Shown here one piece after another: positions 15,334 through 25,164 of a stretch of DNA of 64,000 nt. Each line of letters opens with the position of its first letter. Within the stretch, counting starts at the first letter, position 1. The position numbers and the translations under genes were made by a program. This DNA comes from a virus: the IMG/VR virus record IMGVR_UViG_3300031463_000004, positions 1-64,000 of that record. One strand, 5' to 3'. The notes beneath the pieces were generated by a model. That model saw nothing but the letters and a program-made list of their open reading frames with translations, did not search any database and was not told where the DNA came from.

Positions 15334-15693
15334 CTACTCGCCCCTTATCCAGGCCACGAGTCCAATACTCCCCTTCTTATTCTTGAAGAAGTGGACTTGT
15401 CGCAGCCTCTCTTTTGCCGCCTTCAGGCTGTCGTAAGTTCCCAGATTTCTCCCCTCTTCCGAATACACCCGCCACTTATTTTTCCCTGGGAGTTTCCGAA
15501 TATATGAACTGAATCTCCTGGATGCCCGGATTCCCTTCTCGTAGTATCCAGAACTCGGAGTATTCTGCTGAGCTGACCCCGAATCGTGTTGATACATTCT
15601 CGGGGAACCAGACTGAGCTGGAGCTCCGCGCTCCGTAATCCAAGAGTCCTCCTCAGGTACCTCAAACCACCGCCTTCGTCTCAACCGTCCCAT
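15334..15693 (-). CDS. Small basic protein with a WRVYSEEGRNLG domain
   Basis: ATG 15693 follows GGAGG by seven bases and overlaps the upstream stop by one base (TGATG). The N-terminal half is basic and low in structure. The C-terminal half (KWRVYSEEGRNLGTYDSL then AAKERLRQVHFFKNKKG) resembles a short domain I have seen in many large phages, often as an add-on, with no known role. 119 residues. Confidence 0.65.
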   Translation of the reverse strand: MGRLRRRRWFEVPEEDSWITERGAPAQSGSPRMYQHDSGSAQQNTPSSGYYEKGIRASRRFSSYIRKLPGKNKWRVYSEEGRNLGTYDSLKAAKERLRQVHFFKNKKGSIGLVAWIRGE

Positions 15694-16181
15694 CACACGA
15701 CCTCCAGAGGCATCACATCGAAACCAAATAGCGCCATAGACGCAGCCGATTTCTCACTCCATGGCATATCTTCCCTAGTCACAGCCCCATCGTGGAATAC
15801 ATATTTCACACAATCGTACACCCAGGAATCTTCATCCGTGTATGCGATGAGGGCGTATACAGGGATCCCAATAGTGCTAGAGTGCACTAGATTGAGAGAT
15901 TGTATATGTAAATAACCGTCATGCCCACGTTCTACGGTGGCCCTAGAGACAAGTAATCTATCAACAGAATAGTTATGGATTGGGGCATCTCCAGGGATTA
16001 CACCCGATATATATTCTGGGTACACTGGATCGTCAACAAATTCTCCGTTACGGAAATAGATGTAGACCCCAGGGACTAGCATCTCTGGAGTGTCATTCAG
16101 GCACACCCGAATAAATTCCCCAATGGTGCAGAGGAGCTTCTCATGATGCTGTGGGTCCCTAAGGTTCGTCGTAGACCGCAT
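15693..16181 (-). CDS. Hypothetical protein
   Basis: ATG 16181 (MRSTTNLRDPQ) is the likeliest start, with GAGG upstream inside the end of the preceding gene; the ORF is open to 16196. About 162 residues with a regular alternation of hydrophobic strands (VPGVYIYFRNGEF, IGIPVYALIAYTD) that suggests a compact beta-rich fold. No family is recognised. It overlaps its neighbours at both ends, as usual in this cluster. Confidence 0.65.
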   Translation of the reverse strand: MRSTTNLRDPQHHEKLLCTIGEFIRVCLNDTPEMLVPGVYIYFRNGEFVDDPVYPEYISGVIPGDAPIHNYSVDRLLVSRATVERGHDGYLHIQSLNLVHSSTIGIPVYALIAYTDEDSWVYDCVKYVFHDGAVTREDMPWSEKSAASMALFGFDVMPLEVV

Positions 16182-16506
16182 CAGATACAGCCTCAACCAG
16201 ATTCACAAGGTCTTTGCGGCGTACCAGATCCTTCCGTAGGAGAAGTCTTACCGTACTCGGGCTAACCTGTTCTACTACACAATCAACACTTACGTTGATC
16301 TCTGCAAGTCTCTCTGGATTAATATGCGCGTGTCTGAACTCCCGAAGTACGACGTATCTGCGCGGGTCAAAAACAATGCTGGAGACACGGATTCTACGTT
16401 TCCGGTTTCGTAATACCGATACACTACGTTTAGGTCTAGAACGCTCTACTCTATGCTTGTCTCTTTCTTTTTCTATCTGCTTCTTCTTCACATATAGAGA
16501 CCGCAC
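16159..16506 (-). CDS. Small, strongly basic protein
   Basis: GTG 16506 is chosen because GAGGAG lies just upstream, overlapping the stop of the SWIM-type gene; the longer ORF would overlap that gene by 67 bases. About 115 residues with a very Arg/Lys-rich first half (KKKQIEKERDKHRVERSRPK) and a helical second half. Nucleic-acid binding is plausible. No family is recognised. Confidence 0.6.
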   Translation of the reverse strand: MRSLYVKKKQIEKERDKHRVERSRPKRSVSVLRNRKRRIRVSSIVFDPRRYVVLREFRHAHINPERLAEINVSVDCVVEQVSPSTVRLLLRKDLVRRKDLVNLVEAVSDAVYDEP

Positions 16507-16508
16507 GC

Positions 16509-16910
16509 CTATATCTCCTCGACTTCTTCTTCCATTCCAGGCACTTCTAGAACCAAATCGCGGTAATCTTTCCACACTTTGTACAAATGCTTACACAAGT
16601 AACAACTTCTTCCAGGGTTCCTTACTACCGGAGGAGCCCCATTCGAATGTAACACGACACTGGCCCCACGAGAGGCCATCGCAACCTCAAGATTGTACAT
16701 AAAGTAAGGGCAACTACAGTTACATATCACATTCCTACCGTCTTTCTTCAAGCCCACCCACACGAGATAGTTGTCCTCTCCGGACGCAACAAAAACATGC
16801 ACCGGACCTACCTTGGAGACGTCTGTCATACCTTCGTAGGTCACACTCACAGATGCCGCCCTGGCACGGATAGGAGATGGGGTAGCCCTAGCCAGCTCAT
16901 CGAACGTCAT
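16509..16910 (-). CDS. SWIM-type zinc-finger protein
   Basis: 133 residues. Two beta strands (VHVFVASGEDNYLVWVGL) are followed by VICNCSCPYF and later CYLCKHLYKVW. This C-x-C ... C-x-H spacing is the SWIM zinc-finger pattern, with extra Cys that may bind a second metal. SWIM domains bind DNA or protein; small phage versions are common and uncharacterised. Confidence 0.65.
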   Translation of the reverse strand: MTFDELARATPSPIRARAASVSVTYEGMTDVSKVGPVHVFVASGEDNYLVWVGLKKDGRNVICNCSCPYFMYNLEVAMASRGASVVLHSNGAPPVVRNPGRSCYLCKHLYKVWKDYRDLVLEVPGMEEEVEEI

Positions 16911-16938
16911 CCGGATGAGCCCTCCTCAGATGTTCATT

Positions 16939-17397
16939 CTACTTTTGTTTCTTATTCGGGAGTAAAACCCTCCCGGCTAGAAGTTCGGATATAGCCCAGA
17001 GAATGAGGTCGTTTCTGCTAATGTGTAGGTCAACAGCTTTCTTTTTCAATTCTTCATGCATTTTCGTGGGGACTCGGACTTCCACAGGGACAAAAATTCT
17101 AGCCGCAGACTCTGCTGAAAATGCAGCTTCTGTCGCGGCAGTTAGAAGAGCCCGCGCGGTCTTTTGAACATCCTGAACCTGGAAGCCAGAGAGGAAACTG
17201 GTCAAATAGTCCAGTACGACAGAATCCGGTCTCCCTTTCGTAAGCATCTTCTCGCATACGTGAATCAGGCGGTGACATCTGGTACAGATTCTGCGTATAT
17301 TCTGTGCGTGGTCTTGCCCCCCCTTCGACCTTTTGGTTAAATGGTGTACATCAGAAGTGTTCTCGTCAACCAGTTCCCCACAGAAGTAGCACTTCAA
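16939..17397 (-). CDS. HNH domain fused to a ribbon-helix-helix-like domain
   Basis: 152 residues. The N-terminus has CYFC, then DVHHLTKRSKGGQD, NIRRICTRCHRLIH: the zinc pairs, catalytic His pair and final CH of an HNH nuclease. The C-terminus (VEVRVPTKMHEELKKKA, ISRNDLILWAISELL) has the strand-helix-helix pattern of MetJ/Arc-type DNA-binding proteins. The combination could be a site-targeted nuclease, for example a homing-type nuclease or packaging-associated HNH. The start overlaps the stop of the upstream gene by four bases. Confidence 0.7.
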   Translation of the reverse strand: MKCYFCGELVDENTSDVHHLTKRSKGGQDHAQNIRRICTRCHRLIHVCEKMLTKGRPDSVVLDYLTSFLSGFQVQDVQKTARALLTAATEAAFSAESAARIFVPVEVRVPTKMHEELKKKAVDLHISRNDLILWAISELLAGRVLLPNKKQK

Positions 17398-18308
17398 TTT
17401 TTCAGCCCCTTCGTAAAGCCACTGATGTCTTTCAAAAATGTCTTGAACTTAACCTTCCACGACGACTGAACACCGATAGCGAACTCTCGGAGGTAGGACC
17501 GTAATTTATCGTGACGGTCCCCTGGTACAATAGACGATAGTTGATTCTGAACCTGCACGATCTTCGGGAGGAGATCCTCATAGAGGTCTCGGAGTAACGA
17601 TTCCAGCTCGATGACTACATAGGAAGTGAACCCATCCTCATACGTCAGTACTTTCGACATTTCTGTAGCCTGTTGCCTGGCTCGATCCAATAGACGCAGA
17701 GTACGCTGTTCTTCTTCTATGATACCTGATGGGATTACCAGATTCGGGAGTTTCGGAGGTGACCCGCTATAGTTCGTGTCCCCGGCTTCCTGATGCTCCC
17801 GTACATCTTCCAGATACTGTGCATACTGTAACCGATATCTGGCCATCTCGTTGCGGAAACGTTCGTGGAAAACAGCTTCATGTCCGTACAAGTCTTCCAG
17901 TCTGGCCAGTTTCTCCTGTGCGATACCGAGCAGATGATTGAACACACCAGACATATTCTTGTATAGCTCACACCTGGACTGGAGAGACTCCTGTACGAGA
18001 GACATCCGAACAATTTGTGGGTCTGCTGAGTAACGGCCACTCGGAGTGAGCTTACAGTGGTCCCTGAAATGTGTCTTCAGGGTATCCTTACTCGGAGGGG
18101 TGGAATCCTGGTCTACAACACCTTCTGTGCGCCATTCTTCCCAATGGCTCGAAACGTCTCCGTGTACCTCATCAATCGTATATCCCAGTACGATTCTGAG
18201 ATGCTCGATATACTCCCGAACCTCGCTCTTATAGTTGCAGATGAGACATGAACTGGATGAGACAGAGGTACTGAGAGTGGTCTTTACCTTGATGACTCTG
18301 CTGGCCAT
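17394..18308 (-). CDS. HTH-type protein with N-terminal Cys pair; possible small-terminase-like
   Basis: ATG 18308 (MASRVIKVK) has AGGTGA directly upstream. About 304 residues. SCLICNYKSEVREYIEHL, then DTLKTHFRDHC, is the zinc-pair plus helix plus T-L-x-x-H-F-x-x-H arrangement seen in phage small-terminase-like and other HTH proteins. The rest is long helices (RLEDLYGHEAVFHERFRNEM and more). The position next to an HNH gene would fit a packaging role, but no large terminase is visible, so the function is left open. Confidence 0.5.
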   Translation of the reverse strand: MASRVIKVKTTLSTSVSSSSCLICNYKSEVREYIEHLRIVLGYTIDEVHGDVSSHWEEWRTEGVVDQDSTPPSKDTLKTHFRDHCKLTPSGRYSADPQIVRMSLVQESLQSRCELYKNMSGVFNHLLGIAQEKLARLEDLYGHEAVFHERFRNEMARYRLQYAQYLEDVREHQEAGDTNYSGSPPKLPNLVIPSGIIEEEQRTLRLLDRARQQATEMSKVLTYEDGFTSYVVIELESLLRDLYEDLLPKIVQVQNQLSSIVPGDRHDKLRSYLREFAIGVQSSWKVKFKTFLKDISGFTKGLKN

Positions 18309-18340
18309 ATTCACCTACTTACACACAAAAAGACACGTAC

Positions 18341-18730
18341 TCATACACCCTGTGGGGGTTTCTGACTCAGGGCAGATAAGAACTTGTATACAAGAGTACC
18401 CCTGTCCCCACGGCTCTGTAGTGCCCGAACTGCCGCCAGAATTGTGGACCTTGTCACTGGTGGATCCATCATTCCAGAGGTATCGCTTGGGAGAAAGGAC
18501 AGAGCCATCCTTCGAGAGATCCTGTTCTCAATACTGGAATCTCTCTCTAATAGGTAATCCATGGCTTTTACCATGGCAGACCTAGACATAAGTTTGTCGG
18601 ATTCCGAGCGTGGAACGACTTTAGCACGTGCGTCCACAACCGGTACAGGTTTCTTCAGAGTCACTTTTGCTTTGTGTCGGCCAGCAAATCTGCTGTGGAC
18701 ACGTGCGTACAGAGTATCCGCATCGAACAT
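18341..18730 (-). CDS. Hypothetical protein
   Basis: 129 residues from ATG 18730 with a G-rich ribosome site (GGGGGTGTAA). A basic, proline-containing N-terminus (AKVTLKKPVPVVDARAKVV) leads to a helical C-terminus (TRSTILAAVRALQSRGDRG). No family is recognised. Confidence 0.6.
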   Translation of the reverse strand: MFDADTLYARVHSRFAGRHKAKVTLKKPVPVVDARAKVVPRSESDKLMSRSAMVKAMDYLLERDSSIENRISRRMALSFLPSDTSGMMDPPVTRSTILAAVRALQSRGDRGTLVYKFLSALSQKPPQGV

Positions 18731-18750
18731 TTACACCCCCAAAGACGCTA

Positions 18751-18793
18751 CCCTGAGAACATGGACCCAGAATATGTGTCTGGGGTCTCAGGG
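18751..18793. terminator. Imperfect stem-loop after the gene ending at 18788
   Basis: CCCTGAG (18751-18757) pairs with CTCAGGG (18787-18793), with an inner GACCC/GGGTC match. The TGA of the upstream gene is in the right arm. There is no T-run, so a terminator role is uncertain. Confidence 0.35.
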
Positions 18794-19342
18794 AAGAAGA
18801 GCGCCGAAAGTCTTAGCCAATTCCTTTCCGTACTCCGCACCATACGCCTGAATATAGTACTGCTCAGCATAATCCATGAGAGAAGTTTTCTCTGGGTTCC
18901 TGGCAGCAAGGCGTACAGAGATCTTGGTTGTAGGTTTAATGTCCTGGACAACGTTGGCGGAGAATACGAATCTCTTCGCATTCCCATCCTCACCCTGGAA
19001 CTCAACGATGACGCCTCCGTCCTTGGACATACCGATCCTTTTTCCGGTTCCATACCCGGGGACATTGACGGCACCACGCTCCGCGGCTATAACTTTCTTC
19101 TCGATCTTCGCAGATCTGAGTTCCGGCTCGTAGCCGAGGTCATCCCTACGGACCAGCGTGAATGTACCATCTCCAGATGGTTCCACAGCCCACACCTCCG
19201 TCGCCCCACCATCGGCAGCACGGAGAGCGAGCCCGCAACCACAGAGGAGATATCCAGCAGCCGTAATGTCTTGCACGGACCCGAAGACTTCCGTCTTAGC
19301 CTGTTTCACCCGCATCGCAACTCGTTCAATCACATCCGACAT
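18788..19342 (-). CDS. Hypothetical protein
   Basis: ATG 19342 (MSDVIERV) is chosen for the AAAGGAG site upstream; the ORF extends to 19387. 184 residues: a short helix, then a beta-rich body (TEVWAVEPSGDGTFTLVRRD, GKRIGMSKDGGVIVEFQGED) resembling a small barrel, ending in a helix (MDYAEQYYIQAYGAEYGKE). Function is unknown. Confidence 0.62.
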   Translation of the reverse strand: MSDVIERVAMRVKQAKTEVFGSVQDITAAGYLLCGCGLALRAADGGATEVWAVEPSGDGTFTLVRRDDLGYEPELRSAKIEKKVIAAERGAVNVPGYGTGKRIGMSKDGGVIVEFQGEDGNAKRFVFSANVVQDIKPTTKISVRLAARNPEKTSLMDYAEQYYIQAYGAEYGKELAKTFGALLP

Positions 19343-19604
19343 GTTGGTCTCCTTTCCTATAGGCAGAACCCGATATCCGCCAAGCACATTCTACCATACG
19401 TAAACTTTCCGCCACAAAAGCATTATACTCACGTGCACTCACCGACGCTTTTTTAGTCTTCTTCTTTGTAACATACTCTTCCGCCTTCCTTACAAGGGCT
19501 TGGAGCGCAGTACTAAAAACATATAGCTCCGGATCGAACTCCACGACTGCAAGAACCCGGGAATTCTCAAGCGCCTTTCTGAGTAAGCCGAGTATCTTTT
19601 CCAC
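19326..19604 (-). CDS. Small helical protein
   Basis: 92 residues from GTG 19604, with GGAG upstream overlapping the stop of the HTH gene. Helical and basic in the middle (RKAEEYVTKKKTKKASVS). The 3' end overlaps the next gene's start by 17 bases. No family is recognised. Confidence 0.6.
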   Translation of the reverse strand: MEKILGLLRKALENSRVLAVVEFDPELYVFSTALQALVRKAEEYVTKKKTKKASVSAREYNAFVAESLRMVECAWRISGSAYRKGDQHVGCD

Positions 19605-19606
19605 GC

Positions 19607-19897
19607 CTACTCCGGGATAAGAATGGCCACGGTGCTTGTGAGGTAGTCTCGTACCCCAGCCTGTTTTCTAACACTAAGAACCTTCTTCTTTTCCTTAATC
19701 TCCAGTACTGACTGTTGCGGCGTCATCTTGAGATACCTACGGACCCAAGTGTACATGGTCACCTTTGAGACGCCAAGAACTGCACTTCTCTCATTCCACG
19801 TATTGTAGGCAGAAATAACATCCCGAAGGACGGCATCAATACTCTTGCCGTACCCCTTTTCCACCCTAGAAACCTCGTATGACCGATTAGCTGACAC
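19607..19897 (-). CDS. Small helix-turn-helix protein
   Basis: GTG 19897 (MSANRSYEV) is used because GGAGG lies five bases upstream; the ORF is open to 19939. 96 residues. SIDAVLRDVISAYNTWNERS, then AVLGVSKVTMYTWVRRYLK, is a typical HTH with the recognition helix at VSKVTMYTW. Likely a DNA-binding regulator or recombination accessory. Confidence 0.62.
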   Translation of the reverse strand: MSANRSYEVSRVEKGYGKSIDAVLRDVISAYNTWNERSAVLGVSKVTMYTWVRRYLKMTPQQSVLEIKEKKKVLSVRKQAGVRDYLTSTVAILIPE

Positions 19898-19960
19898 TCG
19901 TACCTCCAGGATGACAAATATGAGGCCGATAGAATACAAATAGTAAAGTGCAATAACCGA

Positions 19961-20788
19961 TTAAATCTTTATCCTCTCTTTCAGCCCACGCAGTTCCGAC
20001 TCAAACCCTAGAGATGAATTCCATAATGCCCTGGGTCCCACACATTGGACACAGTATGACTCCAAATACCTGACGTAGTCTTCCGTATCTGAACCAGGGA
20101 TCTTAATGTAATCCTCAATTCTGACGCTGTCTGAAGTAGAACCGTAAGGGAGAATATGGTACTTCAGGAACCCTCTAGTATATGACACAATCGGCACGTT
20201 CGGATCGGAGTGCCCAAGCGGGCCTACTACAATCTCTGGGGGCAATACAGAGACAGATTCTTCTATGTTTAGACCAAGAGGGAGCCCTACGAATGTAACG
20301 CGGTCGTCAAGGATTTGACTCAGACTCCTCAAAGAGGATACCCAGACAAGAGACCCGTACTCAACAAGGACCCCTGATTCTGTCCGTACAAACCTGTTCA
20401 AGAGAGATAAGCCTTCAATCTTAGACACACATCCTCGCGACTTCAATATACTCGCTTCACCAACCCAGGAGAGTTTGAGATCAACAAATCCATCATCAAT
20501 ACACCGTAACAAAGAATAGAAGAACCAGACGTCTCCACCGAGTCTTTCGCGGAACATTCTGGAGTATTGTGTGTATCTCAGACGGTGTAATTGATCAACT
20601 CCACGTAATCCATACCTACACAGAATATGCGGAATATCTATGTCCTCAATATAGATATATCTGACGTCTGGGTCCCCAGTATACACGAGGAACGTAGTGA
20701 GCCCGAGTTCCCTCAGAAAGTCCTGTACTGTTGCAGAAAATGGGGTATCCCCAACTATGCAAACATCACAAAGAATATTACTGGCCAT
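19961..20788 (-). CDS. Hypothetical protein, Rossmann-like N-terminus
   Basis: 275 residues. The start (LCDVCIVGDTPFSATVQDFL then LTTFLVYTGD) looks like the first beta-alpha-beta unit of a nucleotide-binding fold, but the classical G-x-G-x-x-G is not kept. No catalytic motif was identified. The ATG lies inside the end of the upstream gene, which suggests coupled translation. Confidence 0.55.
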   Translation of the reverse strand: MASNILCDVCIVGDTPFSATVQDFLRELGLTTFLVYTGDPDVRYIYIEDIDIPHILCRYGLRGVDQLHRLRYTQYSRMFRERLGGDVWFFYSLLRCIDDGFVDLKLSWVGEASILKSRGCVSKIEGLSLLNRFVRTESGVLVEYGSLVWVSSLRSLSQILDDRVTFVGLPLGLNIEESVSVLPPEIVVGPLGHSDPNVPIVSYTRGFLKYHILPYGSTSDSVRIEDYIKIPGSDTEDYVRYLESYCVQCVGPRALWNSSLGFESELRGLKERIKI

Positions 20789-21059
20789 CTTGAGGACCGA
20801 TAAAGTTTACCCAGCCCTTCCCGACAAGCCAACGTGCCATATCCAGGAGATTGGCCTCAGCACAGTCCATTGGTGTACATACATCCAGGGAACACCCGAA
20901 TGCAGACCCATCAGGTCCAGGGGACAAGAAGTTTGGGCATTCCGTTGGGCATTGCACACTCGCTACCTCATAGACGTATTCCTTCAGATCCTTTTCGAGG
21001 CGCGAAACCAGATCTTCTTTGCTACATGGAAGAACCTGAGCCCGTCTAACGATCCTCAC
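20778..21059 (-). CDS. Small Cys-rich protein
   Basis: 93 residues from GTG 21059 with AGGAGGG upstream. Six Cys, five of them within about 30 residues (QCPTECPNF, GCSLDVCTPMDC), suggest a metal site or disulfides. N-terminal helix (KEDLVSRLEKDLKEYVYEV). It lies directly downstream of recA on the same strand. No family is recognised. Confidence 0.6.
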   Translation of the reverse strand: MRIVRRAQVLPCSKEDLVSRLEKDLKEYVYEVASVQCPTECPNFLSPGPDGSAFGCSLDVCTPMDCAEANLLDMARWLVGKGWVNFIGPQDGQ

Positions 21060-21080
21060 AACTTCCCTCCTGGAAATACA

Positions 21081-22127
21081 CTATTGCAGCCTATCCACAA
21101 CTGCCTTCCGCATCCTCTCAAATAGCTCCTTGTCCCTAAGCAGTACCTCACGGACGGTTTCACGGCCCTGACCTAGCCGTGTCCCATCTGTTAGAGAATA
21201 CCACGTACCAGATTTCTCAACTATCTTGAATTTCTCTGCGTAATCGAGTACCTCACCATGTACCGAGATACCAATGCCGTAGAGTATGTCGAATTCAGAC
21301 TGCTTGAATGGAGGAGCCACTTTGTTCTTGACCACCTTCACTCGGACTCTGTTCCCAACAACTGCCCCATCTTTTGCCTGGATAGACCCAATCTTACGTA
21401 TATCCAGACGCAGAGAAGCGTAGAACTTTAGCGCTCTACCTCCAGTTGTCGTCTCTGGGTTCCCATACATGGGACTCTGGGATATCTTGTCCCTGAGCTG
21501 ATTGATGAAGAGTACAACAGTACTTGTCTTACTCACCACACCAGCGAGTTTCCGCAACGCCTGGGACATCAGACGGGCCTGCAACCCCATATGGGAGTCT
21601 CCCATCTCCCCGTCAATTTCCGCCTTTGGTACCAGTGCAGCCACAGAATCAACAACAATCACATCCACAGCCCCTGACCTAACCAGTGTTTCTGTGATCT
21701 CAAGAGCTTGTTCCCCTGTATCTGGCTGACTAACAAGCAGAGATTCCGTATCAACCCCTATCCTAGCAGCATAATCTGTGTCCAGAGCATGTTCTGCATC
21801 AATGAATGCGCAGACACCACCGAGCTTATTCGCTTCAGAAATGCAGTGCAGTGCAAGCGATGTCTTTCCAGCAGACTCCGGCCCGAATATCTCAATAATC
21901 CTACCTCTTGGGTATCCACCAACCCCAATAGCCCAATCTAACCCAATACTACCGCTTGGGATGACCTCCAGTTTAATCTTTTGGCCTGTATCCCCCAACC
22001 TTGTAATCGCACCTTTCCCAAACTGCCCTTCAATCCTCGAAATCACATCTGAAATTGCTTTCTCACGAGGGTCCTCTGTTCTGTCTGACCCTTTTTGACG
22101 TGTTCCGGTTATAGATACTTTAGACAT
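21081..22127 (-). CDS. recA: RecA recombinase
   Basis: 348 residues from ATG 22127 ([11 protein letters not shown]), which has GGAGAAGG upstream; the longer frame to 22226 overlaps the SbcDC gene and is not needed. Full bacterial-type RecA: Walker A GPESAGKT (about 82-89), DAEHALD, Walker [13 protein letters not shown], the L2 region [15 protein letters not shown] and [16 protein letters not shown]. It forms ATP-dependent strand-exchange filaments on single-stranded DNA. It is closer in sequence to cellular RecA than to T4 UvsX. Its neighbours are the end-processing SbcDC fusion and other recombination proteins. Confidence 0.95.
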   Translation of the reverse strand: MSKVSITGTRQKGSDRTEDPREKAISDVISRIEGQFGKGAITRLGDTGQKIKLEVIPSGSIGLDWAIGVGGYPRGRIIEIFGPESAGKTSLALHCISEANKLGGVCAFIDAEHALDTDYAARIGVDTESLLVSQPDTGEQALEITETLVRSGAVDVIVVDSVAALVPKAEIDGEMGDSHMGLQARLMSQALRKLAGVVSKTSTVVLFINQLRDKISQSPMYGNPETTTGGRALKFYASLRLDIRKIGSIQAKDGAVVGNRVRVKVVKNKVAPPFKQSEFDILYGIGISVHGEVLDYAEKFKIVEKSGTWYSLTDGTRLGQGRETVREVLLRDKELFERMRKAVVDRLQ

Positions 22128-25100
22128 TTTTCCTTCTCCTAGTGCGAATGGACTCACTCGTCTCTGTGACACCAGATTTTCCAGCTGCCGAAACAGGAGT
22201 AACAACAGTTCTATTACCCCCCACACTCACACAAATCAAACGTTCCTGAAACAGTGATTGGATCTGATGGTCGTGAGAGATGACGTAGATGTGTGGGATA
22301 TCTCTACCGAGAGATAGGAGGAGTCTACTCACACAGATAGTTCCAGATCGGTCCAAACCGTCGAATATCTCGTCAACGAACAGAACATTACACTGTACCC
22401 CACAGACATCAGAGTACAATTTCCGATATGCAAGAAGGATGGCCAGGTCCATCCGCTTTTCTTGCCCTTTTGAGACGCGGTGGATACCATCGACTATTCC
22501 GGTATCAAACACAACATTGAATGCGAGTTTCTCTTTATACCCACCAGATTTGTCTGGTTCGGCAAGGACTGATTGAATAGTGTATTTCCCATCAGATAGC
22601 GCTGAACAGTATTCATATAAATACCTATTCAGGACATCCTGAACGTGTGCGTAAACATGTAGCCTAACGCCTTTCCCACTCTTGTACCCGAGAGCAGATA
22701 ATAGGTTCTCTATGCCAGCAATTCGTGTCTTCAGTATTTCGACGTGTCGCTCTTGGGAGGTCCTATTAGTCCGTATCCCGTCCAGGTCGAGCTCCGCCTC
22801 TCGTATCTTCTCTGGATAGTTATTTTCCTGGACCACAGGTTCGTCTGGACGAGAGGATTTCGCTTGGTCGTAGATTCTCTGGAGACGCAAGACTTTATCC
22901 GACAATGTAACCACCTCGCGTTCCAGTCGTTCTAGCTCATTCAGCTTATCCTCGTGTTTTCTCAATATGTCCTTAAGCCTTGTGATGGTCTCAACTGCAG
23001 AAGGGATCTCCGAATCTACGCCGTCCATGTCTTCCTTGGCGGCATCTCGTGCAGACGTGTATTCCAAAAGTTTCTTGTTTATGTGATTTTCCGGGATGCG
23101 TTGCTCGCACTCCGGGCATTCTGCATCAGGAGACCGTGATACCCATTTTCCTACCATAGTAGCTAATCTGTTGTATTCTACCCGCTTTTCTGCGCGTACT
23201 TCTTTCAATTCGTATAGAACTCTCTCCCACTCTTCAATGGCTTTCTTGGCGGTGTCGTACTCATCTTTCTCTGCCTCTATTTCTGACCTACACCGATCCC
23301 TCTCCTCCTCCGCAGTCCGAACCCTGGCCTGTTCAGATTGTATCTCGGACAACAGACTCGCTTGTCTCTCCTCGTATTTTGCAAGTTCTGACTCGTAGAT
23401 GGATTTGGCGGTTTCAATCTTACGTTGAAAGTCAACATAGTCCTTCTTGTACTGTTCCACCTTGGCCTGGATGTCAGTCTCCCTGTAAGTAAGGATGCTA
23501 AGCATAGATTCGACTGCGGTCAGCTTCTTAGCTTCTTCTGATAGAACTGAGACGCAGAAATCCTGCCACTGCTTCAGACGAGACATCCCAAGGATTTCAT
23601 CTAAGATACTCCGCTGTTCAGCTTCTTCGAGCTCCAAATAATATCGGAGCTTCCTCCCCTGCTGCCCAAGCAAAACAAGGTGCTGCCACAGATTCTTTGG
23701 GACACGTAAGATTGTGTCCTGCAAATAGGATTCTACGTCCACTGGAGATTGTACGGCACCATCTACCCATACTGTCAGTTTGTGTGGTCTACAGCGTTCA
23801 ATTTGGACGCGCTGCCCGCGTACAGACAGATCCAATCTCACGCGGCAGCTCTTAGCCCCATCACGGATAACGTCATCTGCGAGAACTCTTTTACTCCCAC
23901 CTATGATCTCCCCGGTAAGAGCCCAGTAGATGGCCCTCAATATCCACGATTTCCCGGCTCCATTGGATCTCTCCACACCAGAATCAATCTCCTCAACAGA
24001 GAATTGGTCCTTCTCCGAGTCCACGACGACGCCCTGAATCAGGGTAAGAGGGGAGGCCTCAAGGTCAATGTAGGTGGAAACATGTGGACCAAAGTTCTCC
24101 ATCGAAAGACTGTGGAACTCCAGAGATCCACTCGATACAGAGACGTCAGGGGAATCCGCAACGGCCTGGTCTAACACGCGGAGAGATTCTTCCAGGACCT
24201 CTTTTTTCTCTGTATATTTTCTGAGATACTCCCGTAGGACCGAGACAAGGGAGAAAGACCCAAAGTCTCCATCCAGACTTATTGTGTCAGACTTCTTCTG
24301 TACTGGTTTAACCACCAGACAACTAAAACCACCACCATACGCTCTTCTGGTGAACTCTTCACGAACCCTATCTGGCAACTCGAATGTAGACTTCACCCTT
24401 ACAAAGTTTCCGTCAATTACAGAATCTATGGCTTCTAGTTCGTCTTCCCTTTGTATCACAAAATCATAATATTTAGGAACCCCTGGGACGTCTATCCTCT
24501 CTATTGTGTATTTACCAGAGTTGCTGATATCCAAAATCAATGGCCCTTTGTCTTCCCACGATTCGCCAAAGGACGTGGGAAACATAGCGCCAATAACATA
24601 ACTATTCTCATCCAACTTCTGGTGTTTGTGGTGATGCCCGAACAGCCGAAGATCCATTACTGGAAAATCGGATAGTGGGATCCCCTCAAGCATCTCATAA
24701 TCTTCTGGGCCAACCTTGGCACCCAGTATCGGAGAGTGCGCCACAAGTACGTTCATATACCCGTCGTGTGGTTTCACATGAGATGGAGAGTACCCATACG
24801 GGAGGAAATGGAGGTTGACCCCGGGCACAATACAATTCCCCGGCCTTGAATAGACCCGAATCTTCTCTGAGTCGAATGGTTCAAGCACGCTTCTGCTAGC
24901 GTCCTTTACGGGCTGATCATGATTTCCAGACACAATATAGACTGGAGCATGAAAAGATGCAAGATGGCCGAATACCGTCAAATAGGTCAAGCTGTGGACC
25001 GTAGTCCTATCGTGGAACATATCCCCACCGAATATGACGGCGTCTACTCTTCTTGAGAGTTTTTTCATATTCTCAAGAAGGTTCTCGATCACGGTGAGTA

Positions 25101-25146
25101 CGGAAGGACGTGCATGCAAATCAGAACCTACAAGGAATCTAGGCAT
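22120..25146 (-). CDS. SbcD-SbcC (Mre11-Rad50) fusion: nuclease plus zinc-hook ATPase in one chain
   Basis: A single open frame of 1008 residues. Residues 1-330: SbcD/Mre11 phosphoesterase with GSDLHA (about 7), GGDMFHDR (about 40), SGNHDQ (about 74) and GHHHKH (about 164), the metal-binding set. From about 350: an SbcC/Rad50 ATPase with Walker A SNGAGKSW (about 395), long coiled coils, the zinc hook CPEC (about 676), signature [10 protein letters not shown] (about 892), Walker [13 protein letters not shown] (about 925) and [10 protein letters not shown]. In T4 (gp47 and gp46) and most bacteria these are two proteins. It probably processes DNA ends for recombination-dependent replication. ATG 25146 follows a GGGGGC site. 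It overlaps recA by eight bases. Confidence 0.93.
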   Translation of the reverse strand: MPRFLVGSDLHARPSVLTVIENLLENMKKLSRRVDAVIFGGDMFHDRTTVHSLTYLTVFGHLASFHAPVYIVSGNHDQPVKDASRSVLEPFDSEKIRVYSRPGNCIVPGVNLHFLPYGYSPSHVKPHDGYMNVLVAHSPILGAKVGPEDYEMLEGIPLSDFPVMDLRLFGHHHKHQKLDENSYVIGAMFPTSFGESWEDKGPLILDISNSGKYTIERIDVPGVPKYYDFVIQREDELEAIDSVIDGNFVRVKSTFELPDRVREEFTRRAYGGGFSCLVVKPVQKKSDTISLDGDFGSFSLVSVLREYLRKYTEKKEVLEESLRVLDQAVADSPDVSVSSGSLEFHSLSMENFGPHVSTYIDLEASPLTLIQGVVVDSEKDQFSVEEIDSGVERSNGAGKSWILRAIYWALTGEIIGGSKRVLADDVIRDGAKSCRVRLDLSVRGQRVQIERCRPHKLTVWVDGAVQSPVDVESYLQDTILRVPKNLWQHLVLLGQQGRKLRYYLELEEAEQRSILDEILGMSRLKQWQDFCVSVLSEEAKKLTAVESMLSILTYRETDIQAKVEQYKKDYVDFQRKIETAKSIYESELAKYEERQASLLSEIQSEQARVRTAEEERDRCRSEIEAEKDEYDTAKKAIEEWERVLYELKEVRAEKRVEYNRLATMVGKWVSRSPDAECPECEQRIPENHINKKLLEYTSARDAAKEDMDGVDSEIPSAVETITRLKDILRKHEDKLNELERLEREVVTLSDKVLRLQRIYDQAKSSRPDEPVVQENNYPEKIREAELDLDGIRTNRTSQERHVEILKTRIAGIENLLSALGYKSGKGVRLHVYAHVQDVLNRYLYEYCSALSDGKYTIQSVLAEPDKSGGYKEKLAFNVVFDTGIVDGIHRVSKGQEKRMDLAILLAYRKLYSDVCGVQCNVLFVDEIFDGLDRSGTICVSRLLLSLGRDIPHIYVISHDHQIQSLFQERLICVSVGGNRTVVTPVSAAGKSGVTETSESIRTRRRKNV

Positions 25147-25164
25147 CTGTGAGCCCCCGTACGA

